This document shows, piece by piece, positions 1 through 7,999 of a stretch of DNA of 64,000 nucleotides. Made by a program: the position numbers and the translations under genes. Position 1 is the stretch's first letter. The number at the start of each line of letters is the position of its first letter. The stretch is from Zhuqueibacter pondensis (GTDB taxonomy: Bacteria; Zhuqueibacterota; Zhuqueibacteria; Zhuqueibacterales; Zhuqueibacteraceae), in assembly GCA_034505955.1 (NCBI GenBank), contig JAPDQK010000003.1, positions 62,001 to 126,000 on the forward strand, in the 5' to 3' direction. The notes beneath the pieces were generated by a model that was not told the origin of the DNA, did not search any database, and saw only the letters and a list, made by a program, of their open reading frames with translations.

Positions 1-1789
1 AGGCTCCGATTCTGTAGGGGAACCGGCGATAGATCTGGCTCCGTGTCCAGGTGCGCATCGAGGGGCTTTCGGTCGATGATTTGATGTCATAATCGTTATA
101 GACCACGTCGACTCCGGCCTTGACCTCATTGACGTTATCCAACTGGCTGGTAAAATCGGCTTTGAACTTGGTGGTGGCGATGACGCTTTTATCGCGACCG
201 AGATTCATCCAGCCGCCCATACTCATGCCATCGATACCGGTTACGCCATAACCCCAGTAGCCATACGGCGCCTCATCAACGAAAATCCCCGAAACTGGCT
301 CATACTTTTTGCTGGTATCCCGATCCGCAAGCTTGAAGGTATTGTACCGATTGATATTGTGCTGGAGATTGACTTCGTAAAAGGTGCGGGCGCTCAACAT
401 GTGGGTGAACGTGGCTCCGAACATCGTGCGATAGATCGAGCTGGGGCTGTAGTAACCGGGCATGTATAAAATGCTGTTGCCGCTGCTGCTGTTTACCAGG
501 TCGGCGATTTCTTCATTTGTTCGTAGAACGTAACCGGTCGGCGTGGTGGTCCAATCATACGGGGATACGGAATGAATCTCACCATACAATCCGGTCAAAT
601 TCAATTTCATGCGCGGTGTGAGATCGGTCGAAATTTTGAGCTGGCTGACATTCTCCTGATAATCATCTCGCGACAGCGGATAGATGAACATTTCGCGGTT
701 GCGAAAATGTGAAAAGAAAAACCTGGCATCGAGCAGTCGCCGGCTTACCAATGGCACCGGCCCGCCGAATCCAATATCGAGAACATAATCAGGCCTGGTA
801 ATATCGCCCTGCCGGCGATGCTGCCATTCCCACAAGCGTTTGGCACCGGCCGGAGTCAAATCGTTGCGCGGATCATTGTCTTGTAAGGTGGCAGCGGAAA
901 CCGCATTCCAACCCTCGAAGCTCGGATATTGCCTTCGGGTATGGGCATCCCAGGCGCCGTTGTTCGTTCCCGTCCAGCAGACGGCATCATCCATGTACGG
1001 CCGGGTAAAATAGGTATAGGGATCATAGATGGAGGGGCCAAAGTGTTTCTTTGCAGGTGGCCGATATTGGAGGGTGATACCGGCATTGTAGGTGGTGCGG
1101 TCGCCTTCGCGCGTGACCACGTCGATGATTCCGGAACGCACGTTGCCATACTCGGCATTGAAGCCACCGGTTTGGACTTTGATTTCCTTGATCGAATTCA
1201 GGCTCAGCACGGTGTAAGGCAGGTTCGAGCGTTCATCATTCAACGACAGGCCATCCACCATAAACGCAGTTTGATTCGCGCCGCCGCCACGGATTCTTAC
1301 CCCATCGCTGGTTCTTTCAATGCCGGCTTGCAGCGCCAGCACTTCACGAACACTATTGACCGGCAGGCTTTCGATGGTTTTGGCTTCGACATGCATTTCG
1401 CTGGCGGAGACATCACGGGTAACCACCGGACGCTGCGCGACCACCACCACTTCCCCCATCGTCAGGGCTTCCGCCTTCAATTTGAAATCAATCGTGGTGG
1501 TCTGATCCATTTTGACCACGACATTTTTCACGGTAGCCGGCGCATAACCGATCATCGAGGCTTTGAGCGTGTATGTGCCGGGTGGCACATTGAGAATGAC
1601 AAAATTCCCATTGACATCGGAGACTGCGCCGATGGTCATGCCTTCAATCATGACATTGACACCGGCAATAACTTCACTGTTCTCCGCATCAATAATTCGC
1701 CCGGCAATTTTACCGGTGATGCCGGCAAAGCCAGCCACGGCGGTTACCAAAACGGCAAGAACAAGAATAGTAAAAATTTTTCTCACCAT
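1..1789 (-). CDS. TonB-dependent receptor, N-terminal part (runs off window)
   Basis: Outer-membrane TonB-dependent receptor. I translated it from the minus strand; it stays open to base 1, so the C-terminal barrel lies outside the window. It starts at ATG 1789 behind an AGGAG ribosome site. A signal peptide (about residues 1-23) is followed by a carboxypeptidase-regulatory-like beta-sandwich (about 25-105, with an NVPPGTYTLKASMIGYAP stretch), a plug domain (about 115-230, containing VRIRGGGANQTAFMVDG and TGGFNAEYGNVRSG) and the first barrel strands. It is a close paralogue of the receptor at 8000-11188, sharing the DDAVCWTGT and FEGWN segments. It lies downstream of a PorV-like gene, separated by nested repeats. 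Ligand unknown. The regulatory-like domain is typical of FCB-group receptors; no SusD partner is visible. Confidence 0.9.
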   Translation of the reverse strand, partial: MVRKIFTILVLAVLVTAVAGFAGITGKIAGRIIDAENSEVIAGVNVMIEGMTIGAVSDVNGNFVILNVPPGTYTLKASMIGYAPATVKNVVVKMDQTTTIDFKLKAEALTMGEVVVVAQRPVVTRDVSASEMHVEAKTIESLPVNSVREVLALQAGIERTSDGVRIRGGGANQTAFMVDGLSLNDERSNLPYTVLSLNSIKEIKVQTGGFNAEYGNVRSGIIDVVTREGDRTTYNAGITLQYRPPAKKHFGPSIYDPYTYFTRPYMDDAVCWTGTNNGAWDAHTRRQYPSFEGWNAVSAATLQDNDPRNDLTPAGAKRLWEWQHRRQGDITRPDYVLDIGFGGPVPLVSRRLLDARFFFSHFRNREMFIYPLSRDDYQENVSQLKISTDLTPRMKLNLTGLYGEIHSVSPYDWTTTPTGYVLRTNEEIADLVNSSSGNSILYMPGYYSPSSIYRTMFGATFTHMLSARTFYEVNLQHNINRYNTFKLADRDTSKKYEPVSGIFVDEAPYGYWGYGVTGIDGMSMGGWMNLGRDKSVIATTKFKADFTSQLDNVNEVKAGVDVVYNDYDIKSSTESPSMRTWTRSQIYRRFPYRIGA

Positions 1790-2132
1790 AGTCATCTCCT
1801 TGGGGATTTCAAGGCTTGAAATTCGAGATTTCCATCGATGCAGCCAAGCCCAAAGGCTTAGTGACTATTCAGGCTATTTCAAAAGGCAAAACCATTTCGG
1901 GCAAAACCATTATTGATGCTTGCAAAAGTAAAAGGAAAATGTCATGCTGGAAGCATCTTTTTTAATTGAGCACAGTGGTGGATTGAAAAAGGCTACGCCC
2001 GTAGGGATTCCTTCTGAATGACATCAACCCAAGGATCGCATTCCGTTTTCATTGATTAATGCAAAGCTCAATAAAACTTCAGGACAATGGTTTTGCCCCT
2101 ACGGGCGCAGCCATAATAGTTTTGCCTTGGAA
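1790..2132. repeat. Nested palindromic repeats, no gene (element D1 carrying element A1)
   Basis: No credible gene. The stretch holds GGCAAAACCATT at 1885-1896 and 1900-1911, answered by the inverse AATGGTTTTGCC at 2086-2097 and a variant at 2115-2126. These bracket an 82-bp element at 1941-2022 whose ends are inverted (GTCATGCTGG and CTGAATGAC) and which carries the GGCTACGCCCGTAGGGATT core seen elsewhere in the window. It looks like one small mobile repeat inserted within another. Confidence 0.6.
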
Positions 2133-3158
2133 TCACAGCCCCAGCCGGAACGAGAAACGATTGACGCTGTCAAATACACCGAACGGCGTATAGGCATAAT
2201 CGATGGCGACACTGTGAGCGCCGAATGCCTTCTGGAGGCCGAATCCCGTTGTGATGTTCCGTTCATCATAATTATAGTTGTACCCGGCGCGCAGAGCCAG
2301 CATATTCATGAAGACATATTCGCCGCCGATATTGAGCTGTTCGGAGTAGTCGCGCGGGTGAATGGCATCCACAGCCACCAGAAAAGAATGCTGATCGTTC
2401 TGTTCCATGAACAGGTCGAGCACATTCATGGAAATGCCAATCTTGAACGTCAAGGGTAATTGAAAGCCCTCGTTTTGATATTTGACTTCCTTTGAGAAAT
2501 TTCGCACCGTCATGCCAAAGGCAAGACTTTTGAAACCGGTTTGATAAACCGTGCCAAAATCAAAAGCCAGGACCTGCAATTCATTTTTTACCTCATCGGT
2601 CGAAATCACGTTGTTCCGGTTGTCGAGAACGGGCAAAACACTGGATCCCAACGATTGCGAGACATATTTTATATGTCCGCCAACCGAAAACCGATCACTC
2701 AAGGCTCTGGCATATCCGAGGCCGATCGCATAAGCACTGGGCGAAAAGGTGCCGGTATTGACATAACCTTTTTCGGTCGTCGGATCGACCATGGTGCCAA
2801 AAAAATCGCCATAATCCACCGATAAAGCGCTTATCGCAAAGACGCCATACTCGCCGCCGGCAGGGTTGATCGCCACGCTGGCCGAATGGTGAACAATTTC
2901 TGCAATCCACTCATTTCGACTGACGGCAATGTCAAGAAATGCATGTCCCCGGGCCATATTGGCCGGGTTGTAGAAGATGGAGCTCGAGTTGCCGGCAACG
3001 GTGGTAAAGGCTTCGGCCATCGCCGCCGCGCGTGCCTCGGTTCCCACGCTCAAAAACTGGAAGCCGGTTTGCGCCAGTTTTTTCTGCGCATAAAGGTCAG
3101 ACTGGGCGCCTGCCAGCGCCGTGATGACGACCCCCATCATCAAAATGTATGTTCTCAT
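2133..3158 (-). CDS. PorV/PorQ-family outer-membrane protein
   Basis: About 341 residues; predicted outer-membrane beta-barrel of the PorV/PorQ family (T9SS shuttle or attachment components). I chose ATG 3158 because it begins a clean signal peptide (MRTYILMMGVVITALAGAQS) and has GGAG upstream; the longer frame to 3215 adds a non-signal stretch. Family hallmarks visible: QTGFQFLSVGTEARAAAMAEA after the signal, IFYNPANMA, LGYARALSDRFSVGG, and a C-terminal half with HPRDYSEQLNIGGEY and an aromatic-rich end (NRFSFRLGL). Very similar to the gene at 4768-5799. In Bacteroidota PorV binds T9SS C-terminal sorting domains; serving the neighbouring T9SS proteins is inference. An imperfect inverted repeat (3273-3343) lies upstream. 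Confidence 0.85.
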   Translation of the reverse strand: MRTYILMMGVVITALAGAQSDLYAQKKLAQTGFQFLSVGTEARAAAMAEAFTTVAGNSSSIFYNPANMARGHAFLDIAVSRNEWIAEIVHHSASVAINPAGGEYGVFAISALSVDYGDFFGTMVDPTTEKGYVNTGTFSPSAYAIGLGYARALSDRFSVGGHIKYVSQSLGSSVLPVLDNRNNVISTDEVKNELQVLAFDFGTVYQTGFKSLAFGMTVRNFSKEVKYQNEGFQLPLTFKIGISMNVLDLFMEQNDQHSFLVAVDAIHPRDYSEQLNIGGEYVFMNMLALRAGYNYNYDERNITTGFGLQKAFGAHSVAIDYAYTPFGVFDSVNRFSFRLGL

Positions 3159-3272
3159 TTCACGTCTCCGTGAACAAATTTTTATCCCGCTGTCTATGAA
3201 GACAAGACCAAACACAATCAGCGGCTACGGGGATAAAATAAAAATCAAGCCAACAGAAACAAGCTTAATTTC

Positions 3273-3343
3273 GCTCACAGAAAAGGAACTCTCACTGAAA
3301 AAAACTTTTTGAATTATTCCGTGAGAGTTCGATTTCTGTGAGC
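3273..3343. repeat. Inverted repeat element F1 (23-bp arms)
   Basis: Arms at 3273-3295 and 3321-3343 are inverted copies with two mismatches (GTGAGAGTTC and TTCTGTGAGC in each arm), around an A/T-rich loop containing A and T tracts. It sits between the stop of the lipoprotein gene (3399) and the start of the PorV-like gene (3158). One arm recurs at 30193-30215, so it is a dispersed repeat. It could also act as a transcription attenuator. Confidence 0.6.
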
Positions 3344-3398
3344 CCTATTTAAAATTCGTCCAGTAGATCAAATGAAAATTATGAAGATTGCAAGATGT

Positions 3399-4631
3399 TC
3401 ACTGCCGGCCGTAATAAGGGGCGCTGTTTTTCAGCGTATTGACTCGAATAATCGTCTGCGCAGCTGTGGCCGTTCGCTCACGCGTGACATAAAGCTCGGT
3501 GCCTTTGCCCCAGGCAAACACCAAACTTTTGGGTTGAAACAGTCCCGGATAAAGCGGCTCATAGCTCTTGTTCGGATGAACGACAAACATGGCTTCGTTG
3601 GCATCGGTGCCGAGATACATATCGCCATCCGCCGCAAAGGTGATGGCATAGATGCCGGCTCCGGTAGCCCCGGCCGGGGTGGCCGAAAAATCGAAATACT
3701 CCTCCTCTGCGCCCACCTCATCGGCAGAAACAATGCGCATACGCCAGACCTTTTCCTTGCCATCGCGGTTTCCGGCAAGATAGACATAATTATCGAAGAC
3801 ACGCACGGAACGCACATTAGCTTTGAAGGGGAACGACTTGACACTCTTGTCCGGTTTGACGCGATAGATGAAGTCATTGTTGCCACCGGCCCAAATATTT
3901 TTTCCGGCATCGAAATCCAAATCATAAATGGTGCCCAGGCCAGTGGAGGCAAAAACCGCCGGCGTGCCACCGCCAGCGGGAATTTGGAAAATGACGCGCT
4001 GAATTCTGGCGGCGTAAAGCACGCCATTGGGCCCCATCTTCAGCGCCGAATATTTCAGTTCCGTACCCTTGGGCGCATAGTCGCTGAGCTTGCCGTCCGG
4101 CGTAATTTTCTTGACTCCCGCCGCCACGTTGTTCGAAACCAATGAAACATAAACATTACCCTCGGCATCACAAGCAATCCCCCAAGGCTCCTCATACGAA
4201 GCGAATTTCGTCAACTCAGCGACTGCGGCCTCGAGCTTATAATAGATCGTATTGCTGAAACGATCGGCTTTGAACACCGCAATTTTTACCTGGATGGAAT
4301 CCTTGACGAGATTCGGCGCTTTCACTTTCAATTGCGTGGCCGAGGCTTCCAACACCTCGGCCAGTTGATCATCAAAATAAACGAAATTTTCCGCTTTGGC
4401 CGGAGAGAAATTCGTTCCCGTGAAGGTGACGATGCCAATCCCGGCAAAAGCGCTATTGGGCGGAGAAACGCTGGCGATCGTCGGGCCAGGCCGGCTGGTC
4501 ACGTTCGGATCATACAGGCTGGGGGTGGTCTCGTTTTCGCATCCCACGACAAGGATCAGCACCGGGATAACGAAGAGAAAACATGCCATTCCCTTTATAG
4601 CAGAACATGAAAAAGTTTTTTTCATTTTCAT
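3399..4631 (-). CDS. Lipoprotein with TIG/IPT domain and NHL-like beta-propeller
   Basis: 410 residues, predicted to be exported and lipid-anchored: the lipobox LILVVGC follows a hydrophobic stretch. An IPT/TIG immunoglobulin-like domain follows (about 50-135; TIASVSPPNSAFAG and VTFTGTNFSPA are typical). The C-terminal two thirds carry propeller-like repeats of the NHL/SMP-30 type (EPWGIACDAEGNVYVS, GIYAITFAADGDMYLGT). Such proteins are usually surface-exposed binding modules; the ligand here is unknown. The start could equally be ATG 4625, which has better spacing to AAGGA. It lies between two PorV-like genes in a minus-strand series headed by the triad-1 receptor, with repeat element B1 immediately upstream. 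Confidence 0.8.
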   Translation of the reverse strand: MKMKKTFSCSAIKGMACFLFVIPVLILVVGCENETTPSLYDPNVTSRPGPTIASVSPPNSAFAGIGIVTFTGTNFSPAKAENFVYFDDQLAEVLEASATQLKVKAPNLVKDSIQVKIAVFKADRFSNTIYYKLEAAVAELTKFASYEEPWGIACDAEGNVYVSLVSNNVAAGVKKITPDGKLSDYAPKGTELKYSALKMGPNGVLYAARIQRVIFQIPAGGGTPAVFASTGLGTIYDLDFDAGKNIWAGGNNDFIYRVKPDKSVKSFPFKANVRSVRVFDNYVYLAGNRDGKEKVWRMRIVSADEVGAEEEYFDFSATPAGATGAGIYAITFAADGDMYLGTDANEAMFVVHPNKSYEPLYPGLFQPKSLVFAWGKGTELYVTRERTATAAQTIIRVNTLKNSAPYYGRQ

Positions 4632-4651
4632 CCCATCCTTTTTATGAAAGT

Positions 4652-4764
4652 TTGTAGTAACGCCCTGCAGGCGCAGCCTTTAGGCGTCAAAAGTGACCAG
4701 TGAAAGAAAATCAATGAACTTTTCTCACGATTGCCAGCTTTAGCGCCTAAAGGCACTACTACAA
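4652..4764. repeat. MITE-like palindromic element B1
   Basis: 113-bp element with inverted ends: TTGTAGTAACGCC at the left and GGCACTACTACAA at the right. Inside the left end is GCAGGCGCAGCCTTTAGGCG, mirrored on the right by GCGCCTAAAGGC. Related copies are at 17018-17125 and 62655-62779. It separates the PorV-like gene from the lipoprotein gene. Confidence 0.65.
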
Positions 4765-4767
4765 AAA

Positions 4768-5799
4768 TCAAAATGCAAACAGCACGGAAAACCGGTTGAC
4801 GTTATCAAAGACGCCGAATGGCGTGTAGGCATAATCGAGCGCGAATGTGTAATTGTTGAACGACTTCCGGAGACCGGCGCCCGCGCTGAACCCGTGCTCG
4901 TCTCCCGGGGTGGAATAGCCGGCACGCAACGCCATCAGGTTCATAAACAGATACTCGCCGCCGATATTCAACTGCTCCGGATAATCACGCGGGTGCACGG
5001 CGTCGACCGTAACCAGGAAGTCATGCATCTCGTTGCCTGGCAGGAACAGGTCTTTCATATTCATCGAGAGCCCGATCTTGAACGTCAGCGGCAGTTGGAA
5101 ACCCTCTTCTTCATATTTGATTTCCTTGGAGAAGTTCCGTACGCACATGCCGAAATTCAGGCTCTTAAAGCCGGTCCGATAAATAACTCCAAAATCGAAG
5201 ACTGCCACGTCGGCATCATAACTGTTGGAAACGGGGCTGCCATCGGTTTGATATTTCACGATGGCGCTGCCCAAGTCCTGTTTGGCGTATTTGACATTGC
5301 CACCAATCGAAAATTTGTCGGACAGGGCTTTGGCATATCCGAGTCCGACGGCAAATGCCGAGGGGCTGAAATCGCCGGTCTCCTCGTAGCCGAGCGGATT
5401 GATATCGGATCGAACCGTTCCCATAAACTTCCCGTAGTCCACCGAGATCACCGAGATGCCGAAGACACCGAAGCGGCCATCGAACGGATTGATGGCAATG
5501 CTGCCAAAAGAATAGTCGATATCCGCAATCCATTGGACTTGGCCGAGGGAGACCGAGGCCAAGCTATTCAAACGCGCCAGACCTGCCGGGTTGAAGAACA
5601 TCGCGGCAGACGGAACTTCCAGCGAAGTGAAAGCTTCGCCCATGGCACCGGCGCGAGCATCCGTGGTCACGCTGAGAAATTTGAAGCCGGTCTGCGCCAA
5701 TTTCTGCGTGGGTTTTCTGGGGGCTTGGCCATATCCCACGGCCGTTACCATGAGCAGCAACGCGCAGCTTAAGGCAATGACAAGGTTATATTTTTTCAT
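4768..5799 (-). CDS. PorV/PorQ-family outer-membrane protein (triad 1)
   Basis: About 343 residues. Signal peptide (MKKYNLVIALSCALLLMVTA) and PorV-type barrel: QTGFKFLSVTTDARAGAMGEA, MFFNPAGLARL, LGYAKALSDKFSIGGNVKYA, HPRDYPEQLNIGGEYLFMN, and a C-terminal NRFSVLFAF ending in the aromatic residue usual for outer-membrane barrels. ATG 5799 is preferred because the signal peptide starts there; ATGs at 5811 and 5826 are possible. It begins 33 bp after the stop of the T9SS-sorted protein gene at 5833 and is probably co-transcribed with it and the receptor, forming triad 1. Function as shuttle or anchor for that T9SS substrate is inferred from the PorV family. Confidence 0.86.
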   Translation of the reverse strand: MKKYNLVIALSCALLLMVTAVGYGQAPRKPTQKLAQTGFKFLSVTTDARAGAMGEAFTSLEVPSAAMFFNPAGLARLNSLASVSLGQVQWIADIDYSFGSIAINPFDGRFGVFGISVISVDYGKFMGTVRSDINPLGYEETGDFSPSAFAVGLGYAKALSDKFSIGGNVKYAKQDLGSAIVKYQTDGSPVSNSYDADVAVFDFGVIYRTGFKSLNFGMCVRNFSKEIKYEEEGFQLPLTFKIGLSMNMKDLFLPGNEMHDFLVTVDAVHPRDYPEQLNIGGEYLFMNLMALRAGYSTPGDEHGFSAGAGLRKSFNNYTFALDYAYTPFGVFDNVNRFSVLFAF

Positions 5800-5832
5800 T
5801 GACGTACCCATTAACTGATGGTTCAAACACCT

Positions 5833-7908
5833 TTATCGCACAATGACGAACTTCACGATCTTGCGTTGGCCGTTGCGCGTGTCCGTAACGACGGCGATAT
5901 AAATACCGCTGACGACGACCTGGTTGGAAGAAGTGAGACAATTCCAGTAAGCATCGCCACTGCCATCGGTGTGCTCGAGCGTTTGGATCAATTCACCTGC
6001 TTCCGTAAAAATCTGAATGGTACATTCACCGGGTATGTTCAAAAAGGCGATTTTGTCCGGCTCACCCGGATAGCGCAAGCGGTTGGGGTCTGCACCGAGA
6101 CTGAAGGGGTTGGGCACCACTCGAATCTGATCCATGCTGGTCCCTTCCGGGCGTTTGAGATTGGAAGGATCGTATGCCTGGGTGTAATAGCGGCTGCTTT
6201 TCAAGGGCCCTCTTGGTGTCAACCCGGTGCCATCATTGTTTGCCGGATCGCCGACGGAGACAATATAATAATAGTAGGCCACGCCGCGCGAGAGATTCCT
6301 GTCATTATAACTGCGCTCGGCAGGGCCGGCTTTGTAGACGAGGCGGTAAGTGCTGTCAACTTGTCCAGTCGCACGGTAAATTTCGAATCCCGTCAGATTC
6401 TTTTCGCCGCCATCGTAAAGTGTCCATGACAGGGAGATGCGATCACCACCACCGTTGACCATGAAGGTTCGCGGCGGCAGGGGTGGTTGCGGAATGTTAT
6501 AACCGGACTGATAATTGGCCTGCGCGCGGCGGAAAGTCTGAAAGAGCGAATCTTTACCCGTGAGCACGATCTGGTTCTTGGCTTTGGCGGTGATGAGGCC
6601 TTTCTTGTATTGCGCACCAACCGATTCCTGCAATTCCCGGCTGATGCCGGCCGCGCCTTCGGCCATGACGAGGTGAATGCTTTCTCCGGGCTTTAAAGTA
6701 TAAGGCCCATAGCCGTTGCAATTGGAGAAGCCACCTGGGGTGCCGAGGGCGGGATCACCGGTTGGCTCATCGAATTTGCCGGCTGGTTCGACTTTGTCGG
6801 CATGGCGGGGCGACATGTGCCCGGAGGACATCCATTCATACTCCAACGTCATTTTCGGGATGTTATAGGCGTCATTATTCGAGGTCAACGGCTCATCCGA
6901 GCCACGATAACTCGTGGTCGAAGGTTGCCCCCAATCATCTGACTTATCCGTTGCCGACTTGTCGGCATGCAGCGTTACAATACCGACAAATTGCGTGGCG
7001 CCGAGACGTCCAGTAGTGTCGGCTTTGGTAGTATAAATCGTGCCATCCCATGCCCAGATCGGGCCACCGATATTATCATACGCGGTGAACACCGGGTATT
7101 TCCCATGCCAGGCGAATTGCACTCGGAGATTTTCGCCGGGTGGATCAGGCTTCACGCCATCGCCGCGGGTATCGAGCATGGTATTGATGCCCCAGCCGGT
7201 GGCATTGCCAATCACATAGCGCGTGTTGGCGCATATCGCATAGCGGTACTGGAAGTAAAAATAGACACCTTCCAGGGTTTGATTCGGCAATTCGATTTCG
7301 GGGTCATCATCCACATTTCCGGTGTTGGTGAAAACATAGTCATAGACGATGTAGTTGTCGTGATATTGCTGACTGAACTGAAAAATCTTCCGGGTCATGG
7401 TGATGCCAAGCTGGCAATTGGTCACGTTCTCGATGATGCGATCCCACTTCATGGACGGATCAACCCGGTCATTTTCAACCGTGGCCTCCCCCATTGACGG
7501 CGCACCATCCACAAAAACTTCTGGAGGATCGAAGCGACTGGTCATTTCAAACTTGATGGGAAAGAATTCGCGGGTGCCGGTCACTCTGGGGCCGACATGC
7601 ACGACTTTATGCGGAAAGTATGCGCCTTTCTCGTCGGTAAAGTCCTTGGCACCAATCCACAAGGCTTTGGCGGCCTCCATGTCCTGATATTTATAAATTG
7701 CCGGCCACCGCAAGCCATCCTGTTGCCGTTTAATGCGACCTTCTTCAATTTCACAGCCGATCGCCGAATACCAACTGTGAAGTGAGCCAGCCGACATCCA
7801 TTTGATGGCGTACTGGGCGTAGGTAACGGTCGAGCCTGCGGTCAGTACAATCACGCAGACCCAACTCAGCAACAAAAAAAACCGTTTGCCATGAGAGAGT
7901 ATTTTCAT
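5833..7908 (-). CDS. T9SS-sorted surface protein (triad 1)
   Basis: 691 residues. Signal peptide (about 1-31, ending TYAQ), then a large uncharacterised ectodomain, a fibronectin-III-like module (about 480-565, with SLSWTLYDGGEKNLTGFEIYRA), and a C-terminal type IX sorting domain (about 595-691): VVPNPFSLGADPN, CTIQIFTEAGELIQTLEH, SGIYIAVVTD, ending KIVKFVIVR. T9SS exports such proteins across the outer membrane and removes or anchors the C-terminal domain. GAGG lies 8 nt before ATG 7908. The gene follows the receptor at 8000-11188 by 91 bp and precedes a PorV-like gene by 33 bp. No catalytic motif is recognised; a ligand-capturing surface role is inference. Confidence 0.85.
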   Translation of the reverse strand: MKILSHGKRFFLLLSWVCVIVLTAGSTVTYAQYAIKWMSAGSLHSWYSAIGCEIEEGRIKRQQDGLRWPAIYKYQDMEAAKALWIGAKDFTDEKGAYFPHKVVHVGPRVTGTREFFPIKFEMTSRFDPPEVFVDGAPSMGEATVENDRVDPSMKWDRIIENVTNCQLGITMTRKIFQFSQQYHDNYIVYDYVFTNTGNVDDDPEIELPNQTLEGVYFYFQYRYAICANTRYVIGNATGWGINTMLDTRGDGVKPDPPGENLRVQFAWHGKYPVFTAYDNIGGPIWAWDGTIYTTKADTTGRLGATQFVGIVTLHADKSATDKSDDWGQPSTTSYRGSDEPLTSNNDAYNIPKMTLEYEWMSSGHMSPRHADKVEPAGKFDEPTGDPALGTPGGFSNCNGYGPYTLKPGESIHLVMAEGAAGISRELQESVGAQYKKGLITAKAKNQIVLTGKDSLFQTFRRAQANYQSGYNIPQPPLPPRTFMVNGGGDRISLSWTLYDGGEKNLTGFEIYRATGQVDSTYRLVYKAGPAERSYNDRNLSRGVAYYYYIVSVGDPANNDGTGLTPRGPLKSSRYYTQAYDPSNLKRPEGTSMDQIRVVPNPFSLGADPNRLRYPGEPDKIAFLNIPGECTIQIFTEAGELIQTLEHTDGSGDAYWNCLTSSNQVVVSGIYIAVVTDTRNGQRKIVKFVIVR

Positions 7909-7935
7909 GGGTTCCTCGACTTGAAGTGAGCAGAG

Positions 7936-7998
7936 GGCATGGGCGCATCGGGCATGGCGTTTTTAGGCGCCATGCGCCATGCGCTTAGCGCCATGCGA
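7936..7998. repeat. GCGCCATG-rich palindromic repeat
   Basis: The gap between receptor and T9SS gene is filled by repeated GCGCCATG / CATGGCGC units in both orientations (GGCATGGCG, then three GCGCCATGCG-like units). It could fold into a hairpin between co-transcribed genes and lower expression of the distal part. A related GCGC-rich hairpin lies at 52897-52936. Confidence 0.55.
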
Positions 7999-7999
7999 A

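Noticed and set aside
929..1819. Long plus-strand open frame (296 codons)
   Set aside because: It is the complement of the receptor gene, which has signal peptide, plug motifs and a ribosome site; the plus frame shows no family features.
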